Shown: positions 33,971 to 41,958, counted from the stretch's first letter. The stretch: 64,000 nt of DNA from 66-474 sp035249175 (GCA_035249175.1 DATFGT010000051.1:68068-132067); one strand, 5' to 3'. Made by a program: numbers and translations. Notes: generated by a model from the letters alone, not told the origin.

Positions 33971-34404
33971 GCAAAATGCACGAAAACACACTCACCGGCG
34001 CGCCGGGCAATGATGAGGTCGAATCACGCGCTCGCGCCATCTTCCGCACCGCCTGCGAGAACGTCGACTCGTACCATGCATTGCGCTTGGGGCTGGCTCG
34101 CCGCAAGGCGGCGAATGCGCGCACCAGCCATTCCGCATTGCGGGTATGGGCGCCGCTGACGGGCGCCGCCGCGTGCTGCGCGTTGGCGGTCGGCGTGATA
34201 TGGACGCAACCCGTTCGGCAGGACGGCCCCGCGGAAACGGTCGTATCGTCGGCGCCGCTCGCAATCGGCCAGCTCGATAATCCGGAAGAAACGACGCCCG
34301 AAATCGGCAGCAACCAGATGGAAATCGCGCAGGATCTGGATTTCTACCGCTGGCTGGCATCGCAACCGACCGTTGCGTCGGCGAATCACGGAGGTCGCCG
34401 TTGA
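33967..34404 (+). CDS. Single-pass membrane protein, probable anti-sigma partner
   Basis: A 145-residue protein with a soluble N-terminal part of about 58 residues (NDEVESRARAIFRTACENVD), one transmembrane helix (VWAPLTGAAACCALAVGVIW, about 61-80), and a short acidic periplasmic tail with DLDFYRWLASQP. ATG 33967 overlaps the sigma-factor stop by four bases. The layout (sigma gene, coupled single-pass protein) is that of sigma/anti-sigma pairs, but no zinc-binding anti-sigma HxxxCxxC motif is present, so the role is inferred from position only. Related uncharacterised proteins precede DUF3106 genes in this bacterial order, as far as I recall. Confidence 0.7.
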   Translation: MSKMHENTLTGAPGNDEVESRARAIFRTACENVDSYHALRLGLARRKAANARTSHSALRVWAPLTGAAACCALAVGVIWTQPVRQDGPAETVVSSAPLAIGQLDNPEETTPEIGSNQMEIAQDLDFYRWLASQPTVASANHGGRR

Positions 34405-34964
34405 GCATGCGCGTTCCCACGCTACCCATGTTGCTGGCTGTCGCATGTCTGCTCGGCGCGTCGGGCGCGGTCCTGGCACAGACGACTTCAGCCGTGCCGA
34501 TGCAGCGGCCGACGCCGTCGGCGAATGCTGGTGCGGAAAAGCAACCCCTTGCGTGGTCCCGTCTTTCCGACGGCCAGCAACGCATGCTCGCGCCGCTGCA
34601 AGGCGACTGGAACCAGATGCAGCCCGAGCGGCAACATCGCCTGGCCGAACACGCCCTGCACTGGACGACCCTGCCACCGGAGCGCCAGCAGCAAATCCAG
34701 GAACGTTTGACGCGCTGGTCGAAAATGACTCCGGAGCAGCGCCGCCAGGTGCGCGAGAACGCGCGCGCCTTCCATAACCTCACCCCCGAGCAACGCGCGA
34801 AAGTCAGCGAAGCCTTCCGCAAATTCCAGTCGCTGCCGCCGGAACAACGCCGCGCCTTGCGCGAGCGCTGGCGCACGATGACGCCCGAACAACGCCGCCG
34901 CTGGGCCACGGGCCATGCAGACAAGCCGGTTCCGACGGGTCCGCCCGCGCATCAAAGTCACTGA
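34401..34964 (+). CDS. DUF3106 repeat protein, exported
   Basis: A 187-residue secreted protein. TTG 34401 is favoured as the start: it overlaps the preceding stop as TTGA and has GGAGG six bases upstream; ATG 34407 is the alternative. A signal peptide (LPMLLAVACLLGASGAVLA) precedes a domain of repeated helical units built around PEQRRQ and its variants (TPEQRRQVRENARAFHNL, TPEQRAKVSEAFRKFQSL, PPEQRRALRERWRTM), as in DUF3106. Similar LTPEQR-type repeats occur in periplasmic metal- or stress-related CpxP/Spy proteins, but homology is uncertain. Its last seven bases overlap the 3' end of the convergent aspartyl protease gene. Confidence 0.85.
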   Translation: MSMRVPTLPMLLAVACLLGASGAVLAQTTSAVPMQRPTPSANAGAEKQPLAWSRLSDGQQRMLAPLQGDWNQMQPERQHRLAEHALHWTTLPPERQQQIQERLTRWSKMTPEQRRQVRENARAFHNLTPEQRAKVSEAFRKFQSLPPEQRRALRERWRTMTPEQRRRWATGHADKPVPTGPPAHQSH

Positions 34965-36448
34965 GCGTGCGACGCGGCGTGATTGTCGTGGATGCTGGTG
35001 CGCGAAGAGAGGGTCTCAACGGCGTGCTCCAGAACGCCAAGCAAGATACCAATGGGACTTTTCGCGAACGACTCTTCCCGTCGATCTCGATGCACGAACA
35101 CCGCCCCGTCTTTCACCGGAGGCTTGGGGCTTACGCATAGAGACGGCTTCGCAAAATCGATCCGGACATCTGCGAAAGTCAGCAGTGGCGCTCCGATAGA
35201 GACGTCTACATTGGGCGGCAGGGTGAGCTTTGCGTCCGGCATGTCGATGCCCGTCATCGACCATTCCCCTATCTGGACCCCAACCTGGCGGTGATGCGCC
35301 GACGGAGCTTCGGGCCATTCCCACAGGCTGGTCTTGCTCACGGCGGAAGAGTTCGGGCGAGCCTCCGGCTTGGCGAACAGTGCATACATGCTGCCGGTAT
35401 CGACCATCGCGATCGCCGGCCGGCCGTTGGCAGTGGTTGAAAAGCCCAACTGGCCTACCCCAACGAATCGCAACGGCATACTGCTCGTGCAATGCGGTAC
35501 CGCCATACCCGTCGCGATCCGCGCATCGTCCAAATCCACACGTCCGAAACGGGCGAGGACGGGCAACCCGACCAGCACCCCAACGTGAAACCTCCCGTCG
35601 GGAACGACCGCTGTTGCCACGTTGTGCATCACCAAGTCGCCGAACTTGAAGTTCGCTATCAGGTCGGTGCTGAAACCCTTGGCTCCCGGCAGTGGATGTT
35701 TTTCCATGCCCGGTGCGACCAATTCACCGAGGAGCGGCGTGGCACCCAAGGCTGTCGCATGCGCCTGATCCATCATGAGCGGCAGCACAGTGCCCGTGTC
35801 CACCATGACCGCCACCGGTTTGCCATCGATGGTGGCCATCACGGTCGGCCGGCGCGACGTGAGGGGCTCTGCCGCAAGACGGCCGGAAAATTCGATCCGG
35901 TGCGGGTACTTCAGCACCGACGGGCTGCCGGCAACCGCGGCCGAGAACGCCGGCACCGTGTTGACCAGCCGGGCTAGGTTTGCCTTCTGGAATGCCGAAT
36001 ACACCTTCGAGGTTTTGTCGGCTGCAGCAAAGCCATGTTGCTGCCACCAGTAATCGGCCCCCACCATCGTTCGTGCGTCACCCAGGCGTCGTGCGACCCC
36101 GAACATGGCTTCGTCGCAAACCCTTGCGGGCTTCAACTTGTGCAGTTTGAAGGCCAGATCACGGCAGTCCGTCGCCAACGAAAGAACCTTCGGTAGGTCG
36201 TAGCGGGCTTTTGCGGCGCGTGCTTCCATGAAGTCACGCCGCAGTTGCGCGCGCGGCGTGAGATTCCGTGCCGTGCCGTCGTGCGTCAGTGCGACGCGAC
36301 GTGGATGAGCTTCGACATCCGCATGCACGACCGGGACAGCGAAGACGGACGGCGCCATGAACAACGCCCCCGCAACAACAAGACTGCTCCGCACGCGCCT
36401 GTTGAAGCGCGCCAACCGGGACAATTTTGTTTTGTGGGCTGGCCTCAC
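34958..36448 (-). CDS. Exported retropepsin-like aspartyl protease with two DTG motifs
   Basis: A protein of up to 496 residues from GTG 36448; a later GTG (VRSSLVVAGALF) is a possible start that still keeps the signal peptide. After the signal peptide comes a helical region with four cysteines (about residues 95-150), then two aspartyl-protease-like halves: VMVDTGTVLPLM near residue 215 and AMVDTGSMYALF near residue 350. Each DTG has a hydrophobic strand before and the downstream hydrophobic-hydrophobic-Gly pattern (VGLPVLARF; SIGAPLLTF). Retropepsin-like domains normally dimerise; two in one chain could form a pseudo-dimer. It starts 26 bp after pntAA on the same strand, so read-through is possible. 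Function unknown. Confidence 0.8.
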   Translation of the reverse strand: MRPAHKTKLSRLARFNRRVRSSLVVAGALFMAPSVFAVPVVHADVEAHPRRVALTHDGTARNLTPRAQLRRDFMEARAAKARYDLPKVLSLATDCRDLAFKLHKLKPARVCDEAMFGVARRLGDARTMVGADYWWQQHGFAAADKTSKVYSAFQKANLARLVNTVPAFSAAVAGSPSVLKYPHRIEFSGRLAAEPLTSRRPTVMATIDGKPVAVMVDTGTVLPLMMDQAHATALGATPLLGELVAPGMEKHPLPGAKGFSTDLIANFKFGDLVMHNVATAVVPDGRFHVGVLVGLPVLARFGRVDLDDARIATGMAVPHCTSSMPLRFVGVGQLGFSTTANGRPAIAMVDTGSMYALFAKPEARPNSSAVSKTSLWEWPEAPSAHHRQVGVQIGEWSMTGIDMPDAKLTLPPNVDVSIGAPLLTFADVRIDFAKPSLCVSPKPPVKDGAVFVHRDRREESFAKSPIGILLGVLEHAVETLSSRTSIHDNHAASHAQ

Positions 36449-36474
36449 ATTCGTGGGAAGAACTCCGGGGAACG

Positions 36475-37578
36475 CTACGCCTTGCCGAAAACCACCTCGC
36501 CGTCGCGCGCGACACAGGTCTTGGCAACCAATTCGTCTTCCAAATCAGGCTTCCACGCGCCGTCGAGGATCACGAGTTCACTGAAGTGCGCGAGGTTGCG
36601 CGCATACATTTCCGAGGCGTGCAGCGGGGCGCCGGATGGCAGGTTCAACGGCCCGATGATGGTGACGCCGTTGCGTTGCACGCGCTCGCCCGGCTGGGTG
36701 GCTTCGCAGTTGCCACCACCCTCGGCCGCCAGATCGACGATCACCGCACTGGCTTTCATCCCATCCACCATTGAAGCTGGAATGATTTTCGGCGATGGCC
36801 GCCCCGGCACCGCCGCGGTAGTCACGATCACGTCCAGGGTCTTGACGTGTTCAGCGAGCTTCGCCTGCTGCGCCGCGCGTTCTTCCGCGGTCAGCTCGCG
36901 CGCGTAGCCACCCTGCCCCGCGGCGTTGACGCCGAGGTCGAGAAATTTCGCACCCAGTGATTCGATCTGCTCGCGTGTTTCCGGACGCACGTCGAAACCT
37001 TCGACCATCGCGCCCAGCCGGCGCGCCGTCGCGATCGCCTGCAGCCCGGCGACGCCCGCGCCGATCACCAGCACTTTCGACGGCCGCAACGTGCCGGCCG
37101 CGGTGGTCAGCATTGGAAAGAATTTCGGCGCGGCTTCAGCCGCGATCAACATCGCGCGATAGCCTGCCACCGCAGCCTGCGAGGACAGCACATCCATCGC
37201 CTGCGCGCGGGTGCTGCGCGGAAGCAGCTCCAGCGAGAACGCACTGAGCTTGCGCTGCGCATATGCCGCAAGACGCTCGGCTGCGTTGTGGGGACGCAGT
37301 TGCCCGATCAAGGCCGAGCCTTCCTTCATCGCTGCAACGCGATCGCTCGACAACGGCTGCACGCACAGCAGCACGTCCGCCTGTCCGGCCACCGTCGACG
37401 GATCGCCGAACTCGACGTCCGTATAAGCCGCATCGGGAAATCCCGCTGCTTCGCCCGCGCCATGCTCCAGCATCACCCGCATCCCGCGCGACGCGTACTT
37501 CTTCACCGTTTCCGGCGTCATCGCGACGCGGCGTTCACCGTCGGCGGTTTCGCGCAAGGCGGCAATCGTGATCGGCAT
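36475..37578 (-). CDS. pntAA: NAD(P) transhydrogenase alpha-1 (NAD-binding) subunit
   Basis: A 367-residue soluble subunit equal to domain I of PntA, binding NAD(H). ATG 37578 follows GGGAGA. Signatures: AALRETADGERRVAMTPE near the start, the AGYRAMLIAAEAAPKFFPML helix, the dinucleotide-binding KVLVIGAGVAGLQAIATARRLGA at about residues 165-190 (read in parts), FDVRPETREQIESLGAKF, and IPASMVDGMKASAVIVDLAAEGGGNCE. Normally pntAA-pntAB-pntB are contiguous; here about 3.2 kb with four other genes separates it from pntAB. All catalytic motifs look intact, so a functional enzyme is still expected. Confidence 0.96.
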   Translation of the reverse strand: MPITIAALRETADGERRVAMTPETVKKYASRGMRVMLEHGAGEAAGFPDAAYTDVEFGDPSTVAGQADVLLCVQPLSSDRVAAMKEGSALIGQLRPHNAAERLAAYAQRKLSAFSLELLPRSTRAQAMDVLSSQAAVAGYRAMLIAAEAAPKFFPMLTTAAGTLRPSKVLVIGAGVAGLQAIATARRLGAMVEGFDVRPETREQIESLGAKFLDLGVNAAGQGGYARELTAEERAAQQAKLAEHVKTLDVIVTTAAVPGRPSPKIIPASMVDGMKASAVIVDLAAEGGGNCEATQPGERVQRNGVTIIGPLNLPSGAPLHASEMYARNLAHFSELVILDGAWKPDLEDELVAKTCVARDGEVVFGKA

Positions 37579-37622
37579 GCTGGTCTCCCGTTGCGATCAT
37601 TGCATCGTAGCGCATAGACGCG

Positions 37623-37693
37623 CCGTAGGGCGGGTTTCAACCCGCCGGACGCGGCGGACTCACGCTTGCCGCGGGCCAAGAGCCGCCCTACGG
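37623..37693. repeat. Palindromic repeat, 'CCGTAGGGCGG' type
   Basis: Outer ends CCGTAGGGCGG (37623) and CCGCCCTACGG (37683-37693) are exact inverted repeats; inside, GGCGGGTTTCAACCCGCC forms a smaller hairpin. It is 71 bp long and lies between the divergent pntAA and nitroreductase genes, close to both promoters. The sequence type is common as a dispersed element in related genomes (from memory); one copy was seen here. Confidence 0.75.
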
Positions 37694-37705
37694 TAAACTC
37701 TGCGG

Positions 37706-38281
37706 ATGTCCAATGACAGTCTCGACTTCCTGCGCAACCGCCGCTCGGTGCCGGCCGCGCAACTGCAACCGCCCGGCCCCACCCCCGATGAACTGCGCGA
37801 AATCGTCTCGACCGCGATCCGCGTGCCCGATCACGGCAAGCTGACGCCATGGCGGCTGGTCGCGTTCACCGGCGACGCCGGGGCGCGCTATGGGGAAGCA
37901 CTGGCGACGCTGCACGCACAAGTCGATCCGGGCGTTCCCGAGAAGAAGCTCGCAAAGGATCGCGATCGCTTCGCGCACTCGCCGGTGGTGCTGGCGGTGA
38001 TTGCACGCATCGACGCGCAGCACCCGAAAATTCCCACGCAGGAACAATTGCTGTCGGCGGGATGCCTCGCGTTCAACCTGCTGTTGTCCGCGCAGGCGGC
38101 GGGCTTCGGCGCGCAATGGCTCACCGGCTGGTCGTGCTATGACCGCGAAGCTGCGAAACTGCTCGGGCTCGCCGACGACGAGCGCGCGATTGCCTACATC
38201 CACATCGGCAGTCGCGGCGCCGAGCCGCCCGAGCGGAATCGCCCGGATGTCCATCAGGTTTTGAGCGCGTGGCGCGGATGA
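37706..38281 (+). CDS. Nitroreductase family flavoprotein (YdjA-like)
   Basis: A 191-residue FMN-dependent oxidoreductase. The N-terminal phosphate-binding RNRRSVP at about 10-16, the DHGKLTPWRLVAF segment near 42-54, and SAGCLAFNLLLSAQAAGFGAQWLTGW in the middle (read in parts) fit the YdjA-type short nitroreductases, as does the C-terminal IHIGS plus arginine/proline tail. Physiological substrate is unknown. It is the first gene of a three-gene unit: its stop TGA is overlapped by the ATG of the exonuclease gene as ATGA. A palindromic repeat lies immediately upstream, leaving only about a dozen bases before the ATG. Confidence 0.9.
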   Translation: MSNDSLDFLRNRRSVPAAQLQPPGPTPDELREIVSTAIRVPDHGKLTPWRLVAFTGDAGARYGEALATLHAQVDPGVPEKKLAKDRDRFAHSPVVLAVIARIDAQHPKIPTQEQLLSAGCLAFNLLLSAQAAGFGAQWLTGWSCYDREAAKLLGLADDERAIAYIHIGSRGAEPPERNRPDVHQVLSAWRG

Positions 38282-39225
38282 GTGCCGTCGTGCCTGCGCA
38301 GGCTGCCGCGCCGGTTTCGACTTCGGTCGAAACGCTGTACCTGATCGACGCCAGCATGTATGTGTTCCGCGCCTGGCACTCGATGCCAAATGTGTTCTTC
38401 GATAGCGATGGCGCGCCGGTCAACGCGGTGCATGGCTTCGCACGATTCCTGCTGGATTTCGTGGAACGCACGCGCGCCCGCCACGCGGTGGCCGCGTTCG
38501 ACATCGCGCTCACCAGTTCCTTCCGCAACGCAATCTACCCTGCCTACAAGGCCAATCGCGATCCGGCGCCGCCGGAACTGAAGCGTCAGTTCGAATACTG
38601 CCGCGAACTGGCCGCCGCGTTCGGATTGGTCGTGCTGGCCGACGCCGCTTACGAAGCCGACGATCTGATCGGCAGCGTGCTGGCCGCGATGCGCGTGCAC
38701 GGTTTGCATTCCATCATCGTGTCCGCCGACAAGGACTTCGGACAATTGCTGGACCACGATGTCGAGCAATGGGACTACGCGCGCGGCCACCGCTGGGGTG
38801 CGGCGGGCGTATCGGCGCGACTGGGCGTCGAAGCGCACCAGGTGGTCGATTTCCTCGCACTGACCGGCGATGCCATCGACAACATTCCGGGCGTGCCGGG
38901 CATCGGCCCCAAGAGCGCGGCGGCATTGCTCGCGCACTTCGGTTCGCTCGAGGCGTTGCTTGCACGCATCGACGAAGTGCCGTTCCTGCACCTTCGCGGC
39001 GCCGCGTCGCTGGCCGCGAAGTTGCGCATACACGCCGAACAGGCACGCCTGTCGCAAAGGCTCGCATGCATCGCACTGGATGCACCGGTGCCCGGTCATC
39101 CCGATGGTTTGCTGCGGCGTGCGGCGGATCTCGCAGTTCTGGACGCGCTATGCGAACGGTTGCGGATCGGCCCGCTCACCCGTGAGCGTGCGCGCAAATT
39201 GCTGCAACCGGAACCTGTGGCGTGA
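38278..39225 (+). CDS. Stand-alone 5'-3' exonuclease / flap endonuclease (PolA-N/Xni-like)
   Basis: A 315-residue structure-specific nuclease corresponding to the 5'-nuclease domain of DNA polymerase I, without a polymerase. ATG 38278 overlaps the preceding stop. Metal-site elements in order: LIDASMYVFRAWHSM, AAFDIALTSSFRNAIYPAYKANR (read in parts), DAAYEADDLIGSVL, VSADKDFGQLL, and LTGDAIDNIPGVPGIGPKSAAALL, the last being the helix-3-turn-helix. All carboxylates appear present. E. coli Xni is shorter (about 250) and lacks some acidic residues, so this copy may be more like a full flap endonuclease. It is coupled to the Nudix gene by a four-base overlap. Confidence 0.92.
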   Translation: MSAVVPAQAAAPVSTSVETLYLIDASMYVFRAWHSMPNVFFDSDGAPVNAVHGFARFLLDFVERTRARHAVAAFDIALTSSFRNAIYPAYKANRDPAPPELKRQFEYCRELAAAFGLVVLADAAYEADDLIGSVLAAMRVHGLHSIIVSADKDFGQLLDHDVEQWDYARGHRWGAAGVSARLGVEAHQVVDFLALTGDAIDNIPGVPGIGPKSAAALLAHFGSLEALLARIDEVPFLHLRGAASLAAKLRIHAEQARLSQRLACIALDAPVPGHPDGLLRRAADLAVLDALCERLRIGPLTRERARKLLQPEPVA

Positions 39226-39782
39226 AACAGAACCTCCGCACGCCCGCTGTCGCAAATGCTCCCGCCGAGGTGCTCTACACCGGTCATTGGTTGACGTTGA
39301 AGCAGCGCGGGCACTGGGAATTCGTCGAACGCAACAATCCCAAGGGCGCCGTGATCATCGTCGCGGTGACGCCGGAAGATCGCGTGCTGTTCGTCGAACA
39401 ATTCCGCGTGCCGATCCGCCAGTTCACGATCGAAATGCCCGCCGGCCTGATCGGCGATGCGGGCCACGACGGCGACAACGACGCGGCCGACACCGCGCGC
39501 CGCGAGCTGGAAGAGGAAACCGGCTGGACATGCGGCCGCGTCGAGCTCCTGCATTCCGGACCATCGTCGGCGGGCATGAGCACGGAAATGATGCACTTCG
39601 TGCACGCGCTGGATTTGCGCAAGGTGGGCGAAGGCGGCGGCGATGACACCGAGGAGATCCTGGTGCACGAAGTGCCGCGCAGTGAAGCCGGCACGTGGTT
39701 GCGTGCGATGACGGGGAAGGGTTACTCGATCGATCCCAAATTGTTCGCGGGATTATGGTTCCTCGACCACACCCGCATTTGA
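39222..39782 (+). CDS. Nudix hydrolase, ADP-ribose pyrophosphatase-like
   Basis: A 186-residue pyrophosphohydrolase. GTG 39222 overlaps the exonuclease stop as GTGA. The order of features is that of NudE/NudF enzymes: WEFVERNNPKGAVIIVAVTPEDRVLFVEQFRVP (read in parts), EMPAGLIGD, and the Nudix core RRELEEETGW at about residues 97-106. Between the AGL and REL elements the loop (GHDGDNDAADTA) is about four residues longer than usual, and the glutamate expected early in the box is not obvious. Ends with a tail typical of ADP-ribose pyrophosphatases (ALDLRKV, EEILVHEVP). With the nitroreductase and nuclease it forms an operon touching nucleotides and cofactors. Confidence 0.9.
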   Translation: MKQNLRTPAVANAPAEVLYTGHWLTLKQRGHWEFVERNNPKGAVIIVAVTPEDRVLFVEQFRVPIRQFTIEMPAGLIGDAGHDGDNDAADTARRELEEETGWTCGRVELLHSGPSSAGMSTEMMHFVHALDLRKVGEGGGDDTEEILVHEVPRSEAGTWLRAMTGKGYSIDPKLFAGLWFLDHTRI

Positions 39783-39811
39783 ATCCGCCTTCGCATGATC
39801 GGGCGACTCCA

Positions 39812-39856
39812 CCGAAGCGGCTGGCGTGAAAAGTCAGGCCAAGGATGCCGTTCTGG
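39812..39856 (-). repeat. Interspersed repeat, core form, copy 4
   Basis: On the minus strand it reads CCAGAACGGCATCCTTGG, CCTGACTTTTCACGCCAG and CCGCTTCGG. It lies in the 126-bp convergent gap between the Nudix and TMEM43-like genes; nothing else is recognisable there. Confidence 0.82.
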
Positions 39857-39908
39857 TCTTCACCGATCCGACGTAGCTGGCGAACCGGGTGCGCCAGTGA
39901 TGCAGCCG

Positions 39909-40949
39909 TCAGGGGCGGACGCCCGACAAACGCCAGCGCCACGTTGCAACCAAAATGGCTGCCACCGCGATCAATATCAGGATCGCTGCCGACAGGGTGC
40001 GCACGTCGAACCAGAAGATCGCCGCCAGCACCGCCAGTGGCACCACCGCAATCGCCAACGCCAGCACGCGGTCATGCCGGCGTGCGCGCGGCAGCAGCAG
40101 CGCGACGCCCGCCCACGCCAGCAGCAGCGCCAGAATACGCCGGGCCCACTTGAAGCGCGGTGGTTGCGGTGCATCGGTCAGCACGTCGGTGAGCGAATGG
40201 CGGCCAAGCAACACCTGCGCGATCGCATCGCCTGCGGGATTGCTGGCCGGTACCAGCGTGCCATCGTCGTCTCGGGCGAACACCGTCAGGTGCGAAGGCG
40301 CGATGCGCATCCAGCTGATACGCAAGTCACCGACCTGCGGACGATCGGGATTCGCACTGGTGCTCAGCATGCCATCGCGAGCCTGGAACGTCGCGGCCAT
40401 GTTGGGCGGCAGATGCGAGAGATCGGGGGAGAATGGCTCGACGCCCTCGATCATGTGCACAAGCGCCGGCGCGAGTTTGAAGCCGGCAACCGTCACATCG
40501 GGCGAATCGAAACGCGCGGCATTGATCGGAAACGCGCCGGGATTCGCGTGCCCGTTCGGATTGCCGAACGCGGAGGAATCGATCGGGCGGTCGAACCAGT
40601 CCATCTCGTAATTGCGCCGGCCGCCATAGCGGGTTTCGTTCCACTGGAACATTTCGACCTTGCGCACCAGCGCAGGTGCAGCGAGGGCGACGCCGAACTG
40701 CGCATCCTGCGCGGGCACTTTCACTTCGGGCGCGCCGACGGCCAGCACCAATTTGCCGTTCGCGGGAGGGCCCGGTACCGCGTCGGCGCCGGTCAGCACG
40801 AAGCCGCCCAACGCATCCTCGCCCATCGCACGAAGCCGATCGGCATGTTCGGTGAACCCGAGCAGCAGCAAACCCAGCAACAGCAACGCCGCGCCCAGCA
40901 GCGCGGTATTGCGCGAAGGATGGCCGGCGAGTGTGGGAAAACGGCTCAC
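39909..40949 (-). CDS. TMEM43-family membrane protein
   Basis: A 346-residue protein resembling the TMEM43/LUMA family (DUF1625), best known from animal endoplasmic-reticulum and nuclear-envelope proteins. GTG 40949 is the start. One helix near the N-terminus (TALLGAALLLLGLLLLGF), a large central extracytoplasmic domain (about residues 40-255) containing KVEMFQWNETRYGGRRNYEMDW read in parts, and three or four C-terminal helices (about 265-340) reproduce the family topology. The MFQW-x-E element is the most diagnostic. It begins nine bases after the end of the hydrolase gene at 40959, so both are probably in one transcript. Function in bacteria unknown. Confidence 0.82.
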   Translation of the reverse strand: MSRFPTLAGHPSRNTALLGAALLLLGLLLLGFTEHADRLRAMGEDALGGFVLTGADAVPGPPANGKLVLAVGAPEVKVPAQDAQFGVALAAPALVRKVEMFQWNETRYGGRRNYEMDWFDRPIDSSAFGNPNGHANPGAFPINAARFDSPDVTVAGFKLAPALVHMIEGVEPFSPDLSHLPPNMAATFQARDGMLSTSANPDRPQVGDLRISWMRIAPSHLTVFARDDDGTLVPASNPAGDAIAQVLLGRHSLTDVLTDAPQPPRFKWARRILALLLAWAGVALLLPRARRHDRVLALAIAVVPLAVLAAIFWFDVRTLSAAILILIAVAAILVATWRWRLSGVRP

Positions 40950-40958
40950 GCCGCGAGC

Positions 40959-41828
40959 TTACAGTGCCAGGCCCGAAAAGTGGGCCTGACTGTCGCTGAC
41001 GCCATAGCGGCCACGTTCGTCGCGCACGGGCATCGCCATCGCGGTCGCATGATCGTGCGTGAAAAACAATCGGACGCCACGCGCGAGCTTGTCGTCCAGG
41101 AACGCACGCTTTTCGTCGATCAGCGTTTCCGGCGCGCGGTCGTAGCCCATCGTCACGGGCAGGTGTACCCACGGAGTGCCGGGAATCAGGTCCGCGCAGT
41201 ACACCACGCCCCCTTTGCCGTGCAGTCCCGCGATTTCGGACAGCATCAATCCCGGCGTGTGGCCCTGCGAATAGTGGAAACGCACTGCCTTGCCGAGCGC
41301 GTGCGAATGTTCACCTCCGACCTTCTCCACGCGGCCGCTTTGTTCCAGTAGCTCCGCGACACCCGGGATGAACGACGCGCGGTCGCGCGGATGGGGGTGC
41401 GTCGCACGCGCCCAATGCTCCGCTCCCACCACATACGTCGCATTCGGAAACAACAGTCGCAGTGGTGCATCCGCTTCCCATGCCGCCAGCAAACCGCCCA
41501 CGTGATCGAAATGCAGGTGCGACAACACCACCACGTCGATGTCCTCATGGGTGAGCCCGACCGCCCTCAGCGAGTCGAGCAGCACGTGGCGATCCTCGAC
41601 GACACCGTAGCGTTCGCGCAACTTCGGTTGGAAGAATGCGCCGATGCCGGTTTCGAACAACACGTTGCGATCGTCCAGATCGATGGCAAGCAGGCAGCGG
41701 CACGCCAACGGGATGCGGTTCTGATCGTCGGCCTCGATCCATTGCGACCACATCGCCTTCGGCGCATTCCCGAACATCGCGCCGCCGTCGAGCTTCTGGG
41801 TATTGCCCTCGATCGAATACAGTTTCAT
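40959..41828 (-). CDS. Metallo-beta-lactamase-fold hydrolase (lactonase-like)
   Basis: A 289-residue zinc hydrolase. ATG 41828 (MKLYSIEGNTQKLDGG) is chosen, nine bases after AGGG; the frame extends upstream without support. The metal motif HLHFDHVGG lies at about residues 103-111, with further likely ligands in GHTPGLML and TAMAMP-adjacent HDH (FFTHDHATAM). The N-terminal pattern and spacing resemble N-acyl-homoserine-lactone lactonases and related lactone hydrolases, but activity cannot be told from sequence. No signal peptide. It precedes the TMEM43-like gene by nine bases. No quorum-sensing gene is in the window. Confidence 0.87.
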   Translation of the reverse strand: MKLYSIEGNTQKLDGGAMFGNAPKAMWSQWIEADDQNRIPLACRCLLAIDLDDRNVLFETGIGAFFQPKLRERYGVVEDRHVLLDSLRAVGLTHEDIDVVVLSHLHFDHVGGLLAAWEADAPLRLLFPNATYVVGAEHWARATHPHPRDRASFIPGVAELLEQSGRVEKVGGEHSHALGKAVRFHYSQGHTPGLMLSEIAGLHGKGGVVYCADLIPGTPWVHLPVTMGYDRAPETLIDEKRAFLDDKLARGVRLFFTHDHATAMAMPVRDERGRYGVSDSQAHFSGLAL

Positions 41829-41958
41829 TGCGTGCTGCCCTGTCTTGCTGGCTGCATGTGGGCATGATACCCGGCGCGACATCCACCCCTTCTGGGCAAT
41901 GCCAAAAAGGGACCCGCGCCGGCGGACGGCGCGGAACCAGAACATGTACGTCGTGTAC

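Noticed and set aside
39795..41351. 518-residue open frame on the plus strand
   Set aside because: It is antisense to the TMEM43-like and lactonase-like genes, rich in Arg/Gln/His, with no motif: a shadow of high-GC coding sequence.
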